A stretch of DNA of 27,457 bases from contig JBLHRR010000064.1 in assembly GCA_047626155.1 (NCBI GenBank), positions 1 through 27,457 of the forward strand, written 5' to 3'. Source of the stretch: CALGLS01 sp047626155 (GTDB lineage Bacteria > Bacteroidota > Bacteroidia > Chitinophagales > Saprospiraceae). The notes under the pieces were generated by a model. It saw nothing but the letters and a program-made list of their open reading frames with translations. It was not told the origin of the DNA and made no database searches. The translations under genes were made by a program, and so were the position numbers. Shown here piece after piece: positions 15,697 to 24,214 of the stretch. Each line of letters starts with the position of its first letter. Position 1 is the first letter of the stretch.

Positions 15697-16557
15697 TTGG
15701 ATCGACTAAAATTCAGACATATTATGAGAACGCAGCTCCCTCTAGTTGGCGAAATTAAAAGATTTTTTCCAAACCACCGTATTTGTGTGGTAAAAGTATT
15801 TATGCTCTTAGTTCAATGCATTCTTAGGTACCGAACGGTTTGTCTGTATAAATGTAGAGTAGAAGTCGGGGCAGTACTAAACCAAAAGAGTATTAAAATA
15901 ACTACGGCTTATGCTCGATTGATTAGGTTTTAAAAATTTAAAACATTGATGCCTTTTGTCTTGGTATTATCAGACTAATTATTCATTTAGTTGATTTCAA
16001 AGGTCCGATTTATATGTCTCTAGATCGAACGGACTGGGAAATTAGCAGCAAGAATATAATGTACTTTTTATTGGCCTACTAATTACCGATGGTCTTTTCA
16101 TTCCAGTAATTTGGGAGATATATAATAAGCGGGGTAATACATCTGAGACAGAACGTTGTGAACTAATTAGACGCTTTTTTAAAGTTTGGCTAATTGAAAA
16201 AGAAGTTAAAACAACATTATTAGAAGACCGGGAATTCATAGGAGTAAATTGGTTTGGGTTTATGAAGCCAGTAGGTTTTCCTTTGTAATGAGAGCTAGAA
16301 TGCAAGATTACTATAGTCAAAACCCTATGATGTCAGGCAAAACAGTCGATGAAGTTGAGAAACATATTCAGCGTAAAATTAAGAAGTTTGGCTATTTTCA
16401 AAATCCAATAGTACTGAAGGGTAATCTATTTTATTACACTGTTTTTACTAACACATCTAAACGCCAAAAGAAAAATGATAAATGGCTAATTTTAATTAGC
16501 GATAAAGAAGATATAAATTGGATTAGTACAAGTTTCCCAAAACATTGGGGGGATTGA
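15697..16557 (+). pseudogene. IS4-type transposase, frameshifted and truncated
   Basis: Four overlapping fragments in frames 1, 3, 2 and 1 join into one IS4-type transposase. Fragment 1 (15697-15930) has the N-terminal RTVCLYKCRVEVGAVLNQKS. Fragment 2 (about 15933-16079, with an internal TAA at 15939) has DFKGPIYMSLDRTDWEISSK, containing the first catalytic Asp. Fragment 3 (about 16076-16285) has LLITDGLFIPVIWEIYNKRG and LLEDREFIGVNWF, containing the second Asp. Fragment 4 (about 16285-16557) begins FVMRARMQDYY and ends NWISTSFPKHWGD. The distal Y..RW.IE segment with the catalytic Glu is absent, so the 3' part is lost. Each break sits at a homopolymer-rich place. No terminal inverted repeats could be identified. 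The element is inactive. Confidence 0.8.
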
Positions 16558-16685
16558 AGTCTTCTTTTATCATTGTAAAACCATACAGTCGCTTCATCCG
16601 TAATGTTATCACTTAAGCTCCAACCAACCACCATACGATCTGCCAGATCAATTACTGTTGTTAGATAAACAAAAGAAGAAATCTG
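16558..16685 (-). pseudogene. IS3-type transposase (integrase core) fragment
   Basis: On the minus strand from 16685 the frame reads FVYLTTVIDLADRMVVGWSL, the start of the integrase core around its first catalytic Asp, as in IS3 family OrfB. After SDNITDEATVW it jumps to FYNDKRRLQSP, which resembles the C-terminal end of such proteins, so a large inner part appears deleted. A stop (16686-16688) cuts it upstream. It abuts, and slightly overlaps, the broken 3' end of the IS4-type remnant. From 16686 to 16847 I see nothing else. Confidence 0.6.
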
Positions 16686-16847
16686 TCAGGCGGTTGCTCC
16701 ATTCGCTTTGAAGTTATTTCGACTGCCACTGCTCGTAACAGTAATATTACAATAGCTTATAATATTTCTAACGTTTAATTTTATGAGAACCTAGTTGACA
16801 TCGGCCATGTAGGGACTTCGGCCTAAAAAACTTGCAATCCTCTAACA

Positions 16848-17993
16848 CTATCCCCACAATCGTTTACTCGCAATTTCTGCCCCTTTACCCATCGCAGCCA
16901 ATTTCGCATAAACAATATCTTCATCTACCGCACCAAAACCTGCAAAGGTAGAAAACCCACAATCAGTACCAGCAATCACTCTTTCTCTTCCTACAATATT
17001 AGCAAAACGCTCAATACGCTGAGCAACGAGTTCAGGGTGTTCAATAAAATTAGTAGTAGAATCTAAAACACCTGGGATCAAAATTTTATCTTCTGGTATC
17101 GAAGCATCCCGGAAGGTTGTCCATTCATGCGCATGGCGCGGGTTAGAGCTTTCAAAAAGCAGGCCTTGTGGTTTTGCTTTTAGAGCAATGGGCAATACCA
17201 AACTCATAGGGGCATCGTGATGATGAGGACCTTCATAGTTTCCGAAACAAACATGCATCCTCACTCTATCCGCTGAAATATTTCGCAAAGCATAATTCAA
17301 CATTTCAATATGCTGATTAGCCAATCGAATGTAATCTTCCTCCGTTTCATCTTTAAACATCATATGCCGTCCTAATCCAATATCCGGAGAGTCTAATTGT
17401 AAAATAAAACCCGCGGCCACAATCGCTTCGTACTCTGGTCGCATGGCTTCTGCCAATGCTTCTAGATATTCGTCTTGTGTTTGGTAATGTTTGTTTGGTA
17501 AAAACAATGCAATTACACCAGGAGAAGCAGCATTCATAAAAGCATCTGTCGGACTATACTTGTCTACTGCTGTTTTGAAATGTGCTAAGTCTTTCTCTAG
17601 TGGCAAGGTACTTTTCACCTCTATGGATGAGACACAGCAGGGACGGGAATAAGTTGGTGTTCCTCCTCCTTTGGCAGCTCGTTTTAAGAAGCCTGGAAAT
17701 TCTTCTAAGTCCTTTGGTGCATTACGAGCGCTGTCACCCGCAAAGCCAGTAATTCGATCTTTGATATAAGTAGCATAACTAATTTTGCTCATTTCCCCAT
17801 CACTAACAATGTCTACATTCGATGCCAATTGTCTCGCAACAACGGCATCAACAGCTTCTTTTATCGATTGATCAAATAGGGTTTCATCAACTTCTTCTTC
17901 GCGCTCTTTGGCAAAAATTAAATCAGTTACCGCTTTCGAACGAGGTAAACTGCCTACGTGGGTCGTTAGAATTCTAGCAGTACTTGTTTGCAT
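16848..17993 (-). CDS. Single-domain MetE-like zinc-dependent methyltransferase/thiol transferase
   Basis: A 381-residue cytoplasmic protein with one (beta/alpha)8 barrel of the cobalamin-independent methionine synthase type, half the length of true MetE. It opens with LTTHVGSLPRS (9-19). All four zinc ligands expected from MetE are seen: His247 and Cys249 in RMHVCFGNYEG, Glu281 in LLFESSNPR and Cys345 in GTDCGFSTF; LQLDSPDIGLGRH (198-210) fits the conserved acidic loop. The family uses zinc to activate a thiol for alkylation, as in methionine synthesis or, in the epoxyalkane:coenzyme M transferases of similar length, ring opening. The N-terminal MetE half that helps bind folate is missing, so methionine synthesis is not assured. 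It is the last gene of the putative operon, 38 nt after SnoaL protein B, which ties it to the pathway there. Confidence 0.85.
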   Translation of the reverse strand: MQTSTARILTTHVGSLPRSKAVTDLIFAKEREEEVDETLFDQSIKEAVDAVVARQLASNVDIVSDGEMSKISYATYIKDRITGFAGDSARNAPKDLEEFPGFLKRAAKGGGTPTYSRPCCVSSIEVKSTLPLEKDLAHFKTAVDKYSPTDAFMNAASPGVIALFLPNKHYQTQDEYLEALAEAMRPEYEAIVAAGFILQLDSPDIGLGRHMMFKDETEEDYIRLANQHIEMLNYALRNISADRVRMHVCFGNYEGPHHHDAPMSLVLPIALKAKPQGLLFESSNPRHAHEWTTFRDASIPEDKILIPGVLDSTTNFIEHPELVAQRIERFANIVGRERVIAGTDCGFSTFAGFGAVDEDIVYAKLAAMGKGAEIASKRLWG

Positions 17994-18031
17994 GTGTATT
18001 GTTTTTTTTTTAGTATCTTATAATAATCCGC

Positions 18032-19072
18032 TTATTTACCCCCTACCCTCTTTTGTTCCGCAAGTCGCTCAAATAAATCAATTCCAAGTTGCCGAAACAG
18101 ATGAATCATATCTACGAAAACCCAATTCTCAATATACATCTCTCCTTCTCTTTTCCACCAATCCAAGCCATTAAAATTAATCGAATGACCTGTAGCCGGC
18201 ACTTGCATATATGGTCCCGTATGTGTGGCTTTCACTCCTGCCCAAGCCGATCCCCCACTATAGCTTCCTTCTGCAATCAAAGCATCCAAATCCTGAACTT
18301 GCCGATCCGGATAAGCAATTAACCAAGGTTGTTGATGAAAGTCTTCAAATTCTTTTAAGCTTAGACAAGCGCCTATTCCGCTTGGTCCATACCATTGTAC
18401 TTCCGAATCAAAAAAGTCAGCCATTCCCATGCTTTTTAGTTCCGACTGATCGTAACTATTCAGGCCTTCGAAGATAAAACGACGAATATGATCCAGGCTG
18501 TAAGCAGATTGTTTTATTTCTTGTTTTTCCAATAAAACGCCATCATTTGCTTTGGGTGCTGGGTACAAACCATCCTTCCCTCGGCTTGGTGGCAATACCT
18601 GATATCCTGCCTGCTGCATCAAATCAACTAAATCTAACAATAAGAATACTTCGACTATTTTTCCTTCTTCCATTCTACAAAACTCTCCCCATCGAATATG
18701 AACTTCTTTTCCGGTGGCCGGAATCGTCAAATAACTTTTTTCAAAAGTACCATTAAAATATCCAGTACCACTCACCCACATTTGACCATCAAGGGAAATA
18801 TCTCCATCGATACGCCCATTGGATTGGCCACTAACAAAAAGATGGCTTTGTCGCTTAAGGTCAGGAAACGATTGTTGCAGTGGTTGCCAGAAATGGCTGA
18901 TAAAGGCTTCGACTCCTTGCAGATCATTAATAGGATCAGGGCCATGCCAGCTAACATTTTCTGCCATCGCAGAACGAACGGTGCTTTCCACATTTCCAGG
19001 GTTCGCATCGTCTAGTACTTGCCAGAAATCCCATACCGTTTGCTTGTTATTTTCATTTACAATTGTACTCAT
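18032..19072 (-). CDS. Double NTF2/SnoaL-like protein B
   Basis: A 346-residue protein made of two NTF2-like halves. The first (about 8-155) includes SWHGPDPINDLQGVEAFISH, PATGKEVHIRWGEF and KIVEVFLLLDLVDLMQQAG. The second (about 190-340) includes VQWYGPSGIGACLSLKEFE, THTGPYMQVPATGHSINF and YIENWVFVDMIHLFRQLG. In SnoaL-type cyclases the Asp of the last strand is the acid-base residue; both halves keep it (LLDLVD, FVDMIH). Such folds serve aldol cyclases, isomerases, dehydratases and epoxide hydrolases. No signal peptide. It starts 19 nt after the sulfatase and is a paralogue of the gene at 21420-22439, with the sulfatase gene between them. The reaction is unknown. Confidence 0.82.
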   Translation of the reverse strand: MSTIVNENNKQTVWDFWQVLDDANPGNVESTVRSAMAENVSWHGPDPINDLQGVEAFISHFWQPLQQSFPDLKRQSHLFVSGQSNGRIDGDISLDGQMWVSGTGYFNGTFEKSYLTIPATGKEVHIRWGEFCRMEEGKIVEVFLLLDLVDLMQQAGYQVLPPSRGKDGLYPAPKANDGVLLEKQEIKQSAYSLDHIRRFIFEGLNSYDQSELKSMGMADFFDSEVQWYGPSGIGACLSLKEFEDFHQQPWLIAYPDRQVQDLDALIAEGSYSGGSAWAGVKATHTGPYMQVPATGHSINFNGLDWWKREGEMYIENWVFVDMIHLFRQLGIDLFERLAEQKRVGGK

Positions 19073-19091
19073 TCTTTTTAATTTTTACTAA

Positions 19092-21353
19092 TTACAAATC
19101 AACATCCACCACTAACTTCTTCAAACCATTCAACACAAAAGGAGGTTCATAATCTCGGCTAATAGGAGCATGTCTATTTTCACCACATCGCAATCCAGAA
19201 TTTGGAGTATAGATGGGCCACATCTTGGGAAGCTCTCCTGAGCCTATTAATTCATCGTTCAACATGAATCTTACTGTTGCACCATCTTTTCCTTTCTTTT
19301 CCATCTCAATATATAACAATTGTTCTCCGGAAGGGATACGCCGAGTAGCTTTAATTTTTGTTTCCTCCTTACGAACATAGACATAACTCAATATCAAGTA
19401 GCCATCTTTCATATAAAGCTCATACCCTGCCCCACTATCTCCAGAAGCTAATATTACACCATTGGCTCGCTCATCTGAAAAGTTAATGGCTGCTTTCCAA
19501 CGACTATTGAATTGACAAATATCCGGCGCACTTAATCGATCCAATCGCGTCATTCCCGGAAAAAAGACATGTCTGGCTTTGGGTTGTGGTACCGCAGCGG
19601 CATAGAGTTTTAAGGTATCATCATCCATCGGTAAAATATCATAACGTTCCGCCTCTTCAAACCAAAGCTTAATCAAGTCCTTCAATTTCTCCGGTTCTGC
19701 TTCCGCTAAATCGTTTACCTCTGAAAAATCTTCTGCGACATGATATAGCTCCCAAATGTCTTTCTCAAAGGGATCTCCTTTTTTATGCCTGGTGACCGCC
19801 TTCCATCCATTTGCCCATATCGCTCTATCGCCTAAGGTTTCAAAGTACTGTACTTTCTTTCTGGTAGATTGCAATGGGTCGTCAAAAGCGTAGGCAAAAC
19901 TCGTTCCCTGAACCGGTAGCATTTCCTGTTCATTTATTTTTGCAGGAAATTGTTGATTGATTAAATCCAAAATAGTAGGCACCACATCAATAGCGTGTGT
20001 ATATTGTTTACAAATTTGATTTTTAGGTATATTCCCATTTGGCCAACTTACAATCAAAGGTGCCCGGGTACCGCCTCCATAAGTATCCGCCTTGTACCAT
20101 TTCAAAGGAGTATTACTCACTTGAGACCAACCGGTTGAAGAACCGCCATAAGAATCATCGCTCCCCATTAAATCCAGGTTTGCTAATTTCTCTTCGAAAG
20201 GTTCTGCACCTAAATAAGCTGTTCTTCTGACATCAATCGCCGGAACAGGATTTCCTCCAGGTGCCGCTCCATTATCAGATATCACCATAATAATGGTATC
20301 CTCAAATTGGTTTTCCTCTTTTAGGAAGTCTACTACCTTCTGTAATTGACGATCTGTATGTTCTAAAAAAGCAGCGTATATTTCCTGTCCTCGGGACGCC
20401 AACTTCTTTTGATCTTTACTCATTTCAGACCAGGGTTTCACTGCTGGATTGAGCGGGGAGAGCTTGGTATCTTTCGGAATAAGACCGAGTGCTTTTTGTT
20501 TATTAAAACGCGCTTGTCGAACAGCTTCATAGCCTTCATCATATTTTCCTTTGTGCCGACGAATATCATCAGATGGCGCATGCAGAGGAAAGTGGCAAGC
20601 CCCAAAAGCGAGGTACATAAAAAAAGGATTTTCAGGTGCTGCCGCTAAATGATCCTGAATATATTCTATACCTCGTTTTGCTAAATCCTCGCTTAAATGA
20701 TACGTTGCATTTTTTTCAGGATATGCTGCTACTGTATTTTCAAACATCTCTGGATGCCAATGATCCATGGCATTTCCATGAAAGCCATACCAACGGTCAA
20801 AACCTCGTCCTGTCGGCCAACGATGAAAAGGACCCGTTCCATTTTGATCGTCAAGAGAAGATAAATGCCACTTCCCTAAAGCCAATGTTGAGTAACCTTC
20901 TGGCCGAAGCATCTCCGACAAAGTTGCTGCATCTTGTCGTATCCACCCTTTGTATCCAGGATGATCCCTACCCCACTCCGCTATATTTCCAACCCCTACG
21001 GCATGCGCATTTCTTCCCGTCAATAAACAAGCTCTCGTAGGCGCACATAAAGCGGTGACGTGAAAATTATTAAATCGAGTTCCTGCTTCAGCAAGAGCAT
21101 CCATGCAATTGGTTTTGTGTTCCGCCCCATAGCAACCTAAATCTCCAAATCCAACATCATCCAAAACAGCAATTAGAATATTAGGTTTTCTTTTTAAATC
21201 CCGGGCTGTCCATCCGTTGCCAACGGCAGATAGGTTCTGAGGATTCGTGTGTTCATTGTTATAAACATTGGTACTTCCAATAGCAGTACCAGCAGATGCC
21301 ATTGCTGAAAGTTGCAAAAACTTACGTCGATCAATTCTTGTTTTGTCTGACAT
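19092..21353 (-). CDS. Tat-exported formylglycine-dependent sulfatase (family S1, AtsA-like)
   Basis: A 753-residue enzyme. The N terminus has a twin-arginine signal (DRRKFLQLSAMASAG, 8-22), so the folded protein is probably exported. Residues 55-590 form the alkaline-phosphatase-like sulfatase domain. The formylglycine site is Cys103 in LCAPTRACLLTGR (102-114), followed by the second motif GKWHL (160-164). Calcium ligands are Asp65 and Asp66 (AVLDDVGFGD) and Asp360-Asn361 (ISDNG); CHFPLHAP (253-260) gives the active-site His. A C-terminal jelly-roll-like part (about 635-753) with YELYMKDGYLILSY is typical of long AtsA-like arylsulfatases. It should hydrolyse a sulfate ester; substrate unknown. 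Cys-type activation needs a maturase that is not in the window. The gene lies between the two SnoaL paralogues. Confidence 0.93.
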   Translation of the reverse strand: MSDKTRIDRRKFLQLSAMASAGTAIGSTNVYNNEHTNPQNLSAVGNGWTARDLKRKPNILIAVLDDVGFGDLGCYGAEHKTNCMDALAEAGTRFNNFHVTALCAPTRACLLTGRNAHAVGVGNIAEWGRDHPGYKGWIRQDAATLSEMLRPEGYSTLALGKWHLSSLDDQNGTGPFHRWPTGRGFDRWYGFHGNAMDHWHPEMFENTVAAYPEKNATYHLSEDLAKRGIEYIQDHLAAAPENPFFMYLAFGACHFPLHAPSDDIRRHKGKYDEGYEAVRQARFNKQKALGLIPKDTKLSPLNPAVKPWSEMSKDQKKLASRGQEIYAAFLEHTDRQLQKVVDFLKEENQFEDTIIMVISDNGAAPGGNPVPAIDVRRTAYLGAEPFEEKLANLDLMGSDDSYGGSSTGWSQVSNTPLKWYKADTYGGGTRAPLIVSWPNGNIPKNQICKQYTHAIDVVPTILDLINQQFPAKINEQEMLPVQGTSFAYAFDDPLQSTRKKVQYFETLGDRAIWANGWKAVTRHKKGDPFEKDIWELYHVAEDFSEVNDLAEAEPEKLKDLIKLWFEEAERYDILPMDDDTLKLYAAAVPQPKARHVFFPGMTRLDRLSAPDICQFNSRWKAAINFSDERANGVILASGDSGAGYELYMKDGYLILSYVYVRKEETKIKATRRIPSGEQLLYIEMEKKGKDGATVRFMLNDELIGSGELPKMWPIYTPNSGLRCGENRHAPISRDYEPPFVLNGLKKLVVDVDL

Positions 21354-21419
21354 ATTTTATGTTTTATAACGATTAATTTCAGAACCTTTTACTCCACCTT
21401 CAGTTTTCGCTTCGCAACT

Positions 21420-22439
21420 CTACTCTGTTCTATTTATTTTTCGCATTCTTTCCAGTACATCCAACCCTTGTTCAAACAGGTAATGCAAAAGATCAATATA
21501 GACCCAGTTCTCTGCTAATTTATTCCCTTCTCTTCGATAAATATCCACTATTCGCATCGGCGCATTTGTATCGTTAGCAGTCATACCTAAAAAGCCACCA
21601 TTGTTTTTATTATTCAAATTTGGCCAACCAAAAAACCCGCAATAATTACCTTCCGCAAATCGAGCAATGTGTCCATTAAAAACCTTATCGTACAAATTAT
21701 CACGAAATGGATATTGATGTTGCTGTTGGTACCTTTTAATGGTATATGATGCTCCAATGCCAAATGGGCCATACCAAATCATATCGTCATGCCATGTTTT
21801 AGCAAGGAGTTCAGGAGGACATTTTCCGGCATCATTAGTATTGAGTGTGTCAAGGTCAGCAATCATTTGGTTGAGTACCTTCATTGTTTTCTCTGCTTCA
21901 GCAGCGTCGTGTTTTTCATATTGCAACCCATCATGTGTTCGAGGGCCTGGATATAAAAACGCTGCTCCAGTCATCGGAGGCAAAGGATAATGTCCCGCTT
22001 GATGCATCACACTTATCACATCGCAGAAGAGTGCTGTTTCCTCTATTTTTCCATCTTTATTTACTCTGTGAAATTCTGCATAGCGAAGAAAAACCATTTT
22101 ACCCGTAGAAGGAATCCCCAGCCAATCCTGGTCAAATAGTCCAAGGAAATTTCCAACATTTACGACCCATGTGGTTTTGCCATCATCACATTCATTTGCA
22201 CCTGCGAAGAAAATATCTACTCGTCGTTGGATTGGTGAAAAGGATTTTCGAAACGGTTTCCAAAAAGTATGAGTGACCTCCTTTGCACCGTATTGTTCAT
22301 AGAAAGGATGCATCCCACGCCAATGATAATCCTTAGCAGTATGCTTTTGCAAAACTATTGTTATATTCCTGTCGGAAGCTTTGTCGAAATCTTCTATATA
22401 TTTTCGAACGACTTCTTTTTCTTTTTGAAAATCTGCCAT
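21420..22439 (-). CDS. Double NTF2/SnoaL-like protein A
   Basis: A 339-residue cytoplasmic protein with two NTF2-like halves. The first (about 8-160) has YHWRGMHPFYEQYGAKEV, GIPSTGKMVFLRYAEFHRV and KIEETALFCDVISVMHQAGH. The second (about 200-335) has MIWYGPFGIGASYTIKRYQ, RFAEGNYCGFFGWP and LAENWVYIDLLHYLFEQG. The late Asp used as acid-base in SnoaL is kept in each half. Compared with protein B, the strand pair around THTGPYMQVPATG is shortened in the second half (GMTANDTNAPMRI), which suggests divergent active sites. It follows the SDR gene by 20 nt and precedes the sulfatase by 66 nt. The two paralogues may act on successive intermediates or together as a complex. Confidence 0.8.
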   Translation of the reverse strand: MADFQKEKEVVRKYIEDFDKASDRNITIVLQKHTAKDYHWRGMHPFYEQYGAKEVTHTFWKPFRKSFSPIQRRVDIFFAGANECDDGKTTWVVNVGNFLGLFDQDWLGIPSTGKMVFLRYAEFHRVNKDGKIEETALFCDVISVMHQAGHYPLPPMTGAAFLYPGPRTHDGLQYEKHDAAEAEKTMKVLNQMIADLDTLNTNDAGKCPPELLAKTWHDDMIWYGPFGIGASYTIKRYQQQHQYPFRDNLYDKVFNGHIARFAEGNYCGFFGWPNLNNKNNGGFLGMTANDTNAPMRIVDIYRREGNKLAENWVYIDLLHYLFEQGLDVLERMRKINRTE

Positions 22440-22459
22440 AAGTTTATTTTACATCACCT

Positions 22460-23200
22460 TTACATCAAAGGTCTTCCTCCATCAACTGGAAAAATACAAC
22501 CTGTGGAAAAAGTGAAATTTTCTGAAATGGAAACGACTGCCTTTGCGACATCTTCTGCTTCCGCAATTCTTGCTAAAGGTGTTTTATCTTTTTGTTTCTG
22601 AATATATTCCATTGGAAGTGTTCTAGCATATTCTCCCATCACCCAACCCGGAGATAAAGAAACGACTCGAATCTCTGGAGCTAATGCTCTTCCTAATGAA
22701 CGAGTCATGGAATCCATGGCAGCTTTTGAAGCGCAATAAGCAACATTACTTCCCACACCGGTACGAGCGGCGATAGATGAAATATTGATTATGATCGCAT
22801 TTTCTCCCTTTTGTAAAAGTGATTTAAATGCTCGAACACAAGCAAAGGCTCCACGAAAATTAATTTGAAATATTCGGTCAATCCATTCATCTTCCAATCC
22901 TTCCAGATCATCATGAGCCACGGGTTTCGTCACGCCTGAGTTGTTCACTAAAATATCCAAACGACCATATTTATTCTTTACAAAATCAGCCATTTCTAAA
23001 ATTTGTAAACTATTTGTTATAGAAGCTTGACAAATGGCGTGATTTTCATTTTCCAAACTATTCAAAGTCGCTTCGGCTTTTTCAACATTGGAATTATAAT
23101 TTACCACGACTTGATAACCAGCCTTTGCTAAATGTCTACAAATCTCTGAACCGATTCCGCCACTTCCTCCTGTGACCAATGCTACTTTTTTATTTTCCAT
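22460..23200 (-). CDS. Short-chain dehydrogenase/reductase (classical SDR)
   Basis: A 246-residue cytoplasmic oxidoreductase. The cofactor motif TGGSGGIG is at 10-17, NNSG at 86-89, and the catalytic set is Asn113, Ser141/Ser142, Tyr155 and Lys159 (VAYCASKAAMDSM). The C-terminal FSTGCIFPVDGG is the usual SDR ending. The length and look are those of the FabG-like branch, which in catabolic clusters oxidises secondary alcohols of sugars or sugar acids. With an SMP-30 lactonase as the previous gene, oxidation of a cyclic sugar to a lactone followed by ring opening is a natural pairing, known in Entner-Doudoroff-type sugar and sulfosugar pathways. Whether it works in that direction here is inference. 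Confidence 0.9.
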   Translation of the reverse strand: MENKKVALVTGGSGGIGSEICRHLAKAGYQVVVNYNSNVEKAEATLNSLENENHAICQASITNSLQILEMADFVKNKYGRLDILVNNSGVTKPVAHDDLEGLEDEWIDRIFQINFRGAFACVRAFKSLLQKGENAIIINISSIAARTGVGSNVAYCASKAAMDSMTRSLGRALAPEIRVVSLSPGWVMGEYARTLPMEYIQKQKDKTPLARIAEAEDVAKAVVSISENFTFSTGCIFPVDGGRPLM

Positions 23201-23228
23201 AAAATTTAAGAATTACACAAAAAACAAT

Positions 23229-23313
23229 TTCAGAATCTTTACACTCCCTGAAACTTCATAACCTACTCTCCCTATGGTCGTTACGGTCATAAAGTTACAG
23301 GGCAGATTCTGAA
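23229..23313. repeat. Large hairpin between the SDR and SMP-30 genes
   Basis: Outer arms TTCAGAATC (23229-23237) and GATTCTGAA (23305-23313) are perfect; inner arms 23246-23263 and 23285-23302 pair at 15 of 18 positions. The loop is about 21 nt. It fills most of the 131-nt gap inside the putative operon. The left arm shares AATTTCAGAA and a following CTTT..ACTCC block with 21375-21395, in the gap before the sulfatase gene. Confidence 0.6.
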
Positions 23314-23331
23314 GTTAATTTTTTATTATTG

Positions 23332-24192
23332 CTAAGAGTGATTAGTTTTAAAAAAATCAACTTTACGTCCTTTTACGCCAGGTTTAACCCCAAACAAAGT
23401 TCCCCCTAATTCATCTCCTTCTTTTGCACCTGTCGTAATAAAAAGTGTATCTAAATCTTCTCCTCCAAATGTACAAGAGGTCGTGCAAAGTGCTGGTATA
23501 CGAATCACTTCCAATTCTTTTCCTGTGGTAGAGTCATAGCAAACTACCTTGCCTCCTAAATAAAAACACACCCATAAATTATCATTTTCATCTATGGTCA
23601 TTCCATCGGGTAATTCTCCATCGAAGACTAAAAAATCTTGTTGGTTCTCAATATTCCCAGTCGCTAAATCATAATCGAAAGACATCATTTTAAATTGACG
23701 AGTATCAATGTAAAACATTTTGTCCGCCGCTTTTGTCCATGCTAATCCATTAGATACTTTTATATCCGAAAGCATTTTAGTAACCCTTAAATCCGCATCC
23801 AATCTATATAGACTTCCAAGGGCATCCCGCGGTGGGTCAGTCGCCATTGTTCCTGCCCAAAGCCTTCCAGCGGGGTCACATTTTCCATCATTGAATCGAT
23901 TGAGTGGCAAATGACTTTCAGGGTCGGTTAGCTTTTGTAATTCTTTTGTTTTTGGATTGAAAAATGCGAAACCATTTTGCATCGCTAATAATAAACTCCC
24001 ATCATCGCAAGGAATGGCTGCTCCTAACATTTGTCCAAAGGAATCGGTTGTTCTGGTTTTGGTTTTAAGATTACAAGTGTGAAGCAATCCATTTGGAATA
24101 TCAACCCAAAGCAATTCTTGTGTTTGATAATTCCAAACAGGTCCTTCGCCGAGTTTGGTGTTTTCTATATTTAAAATTGGTTCTACTTTCAT
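23332..24192 (-). CDS. SMP-30/gluconolactonase family lactonase
   Basis: A 286-residue six-bladed beta-propeller of the SMP-30/regucalcin family. The metal ligands can be placed at Glu16 (KLGEGPVW), Asn148 (VSNGLAW) and Asp196 (LPDGMTI), with the substrate loop NRFNDGKCDPAGR (98-110). Members hydrolyse sugar lactones such as gluconolactone, and in sulfoglycolysis the sulfogluconolactone. No signal peptide, so it acts in the cytoplasm. It follows the symporter by 22 nt and precedes the SDR; in the pathway it probably opens a lactone made by a dehydrogenase of the operon. Confidence 0.9.
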   Translation of the reverse strand: MKVEPILNIENTKLGEGPVWNYQTQELLWVDIPNGLLHTCNLKTKTRTTDSFGQMLGAAIPCDDGSLLLAMQNGFAFFNPKTKELQKLTDPESHLPLNRFNDGKCDPAGRLWAGTMATDPPRDALGSLYRLDADLRVTKMLSDIKVSNGLAWTKAADKMFYIDTRQFKMMSFDYDLATGNIENQQDFLVFDGELPDGMTIDENDNLWVCFYLGGKVVCYDSTTGKELEVIRIPALCTTSCTFGGEDLDTLFITTGAKEGDELGGTLFGVKPGVKGRKVDFFKTNHS

Positions 24193-24214
24193 TTTTATAC
24201 AATATTTTTCAAGC

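Noticed and set aside
16042..16320. 92-residue minus-strand frame
   Set aside because: It is antisense to the joined IS4-type transposase fragments.
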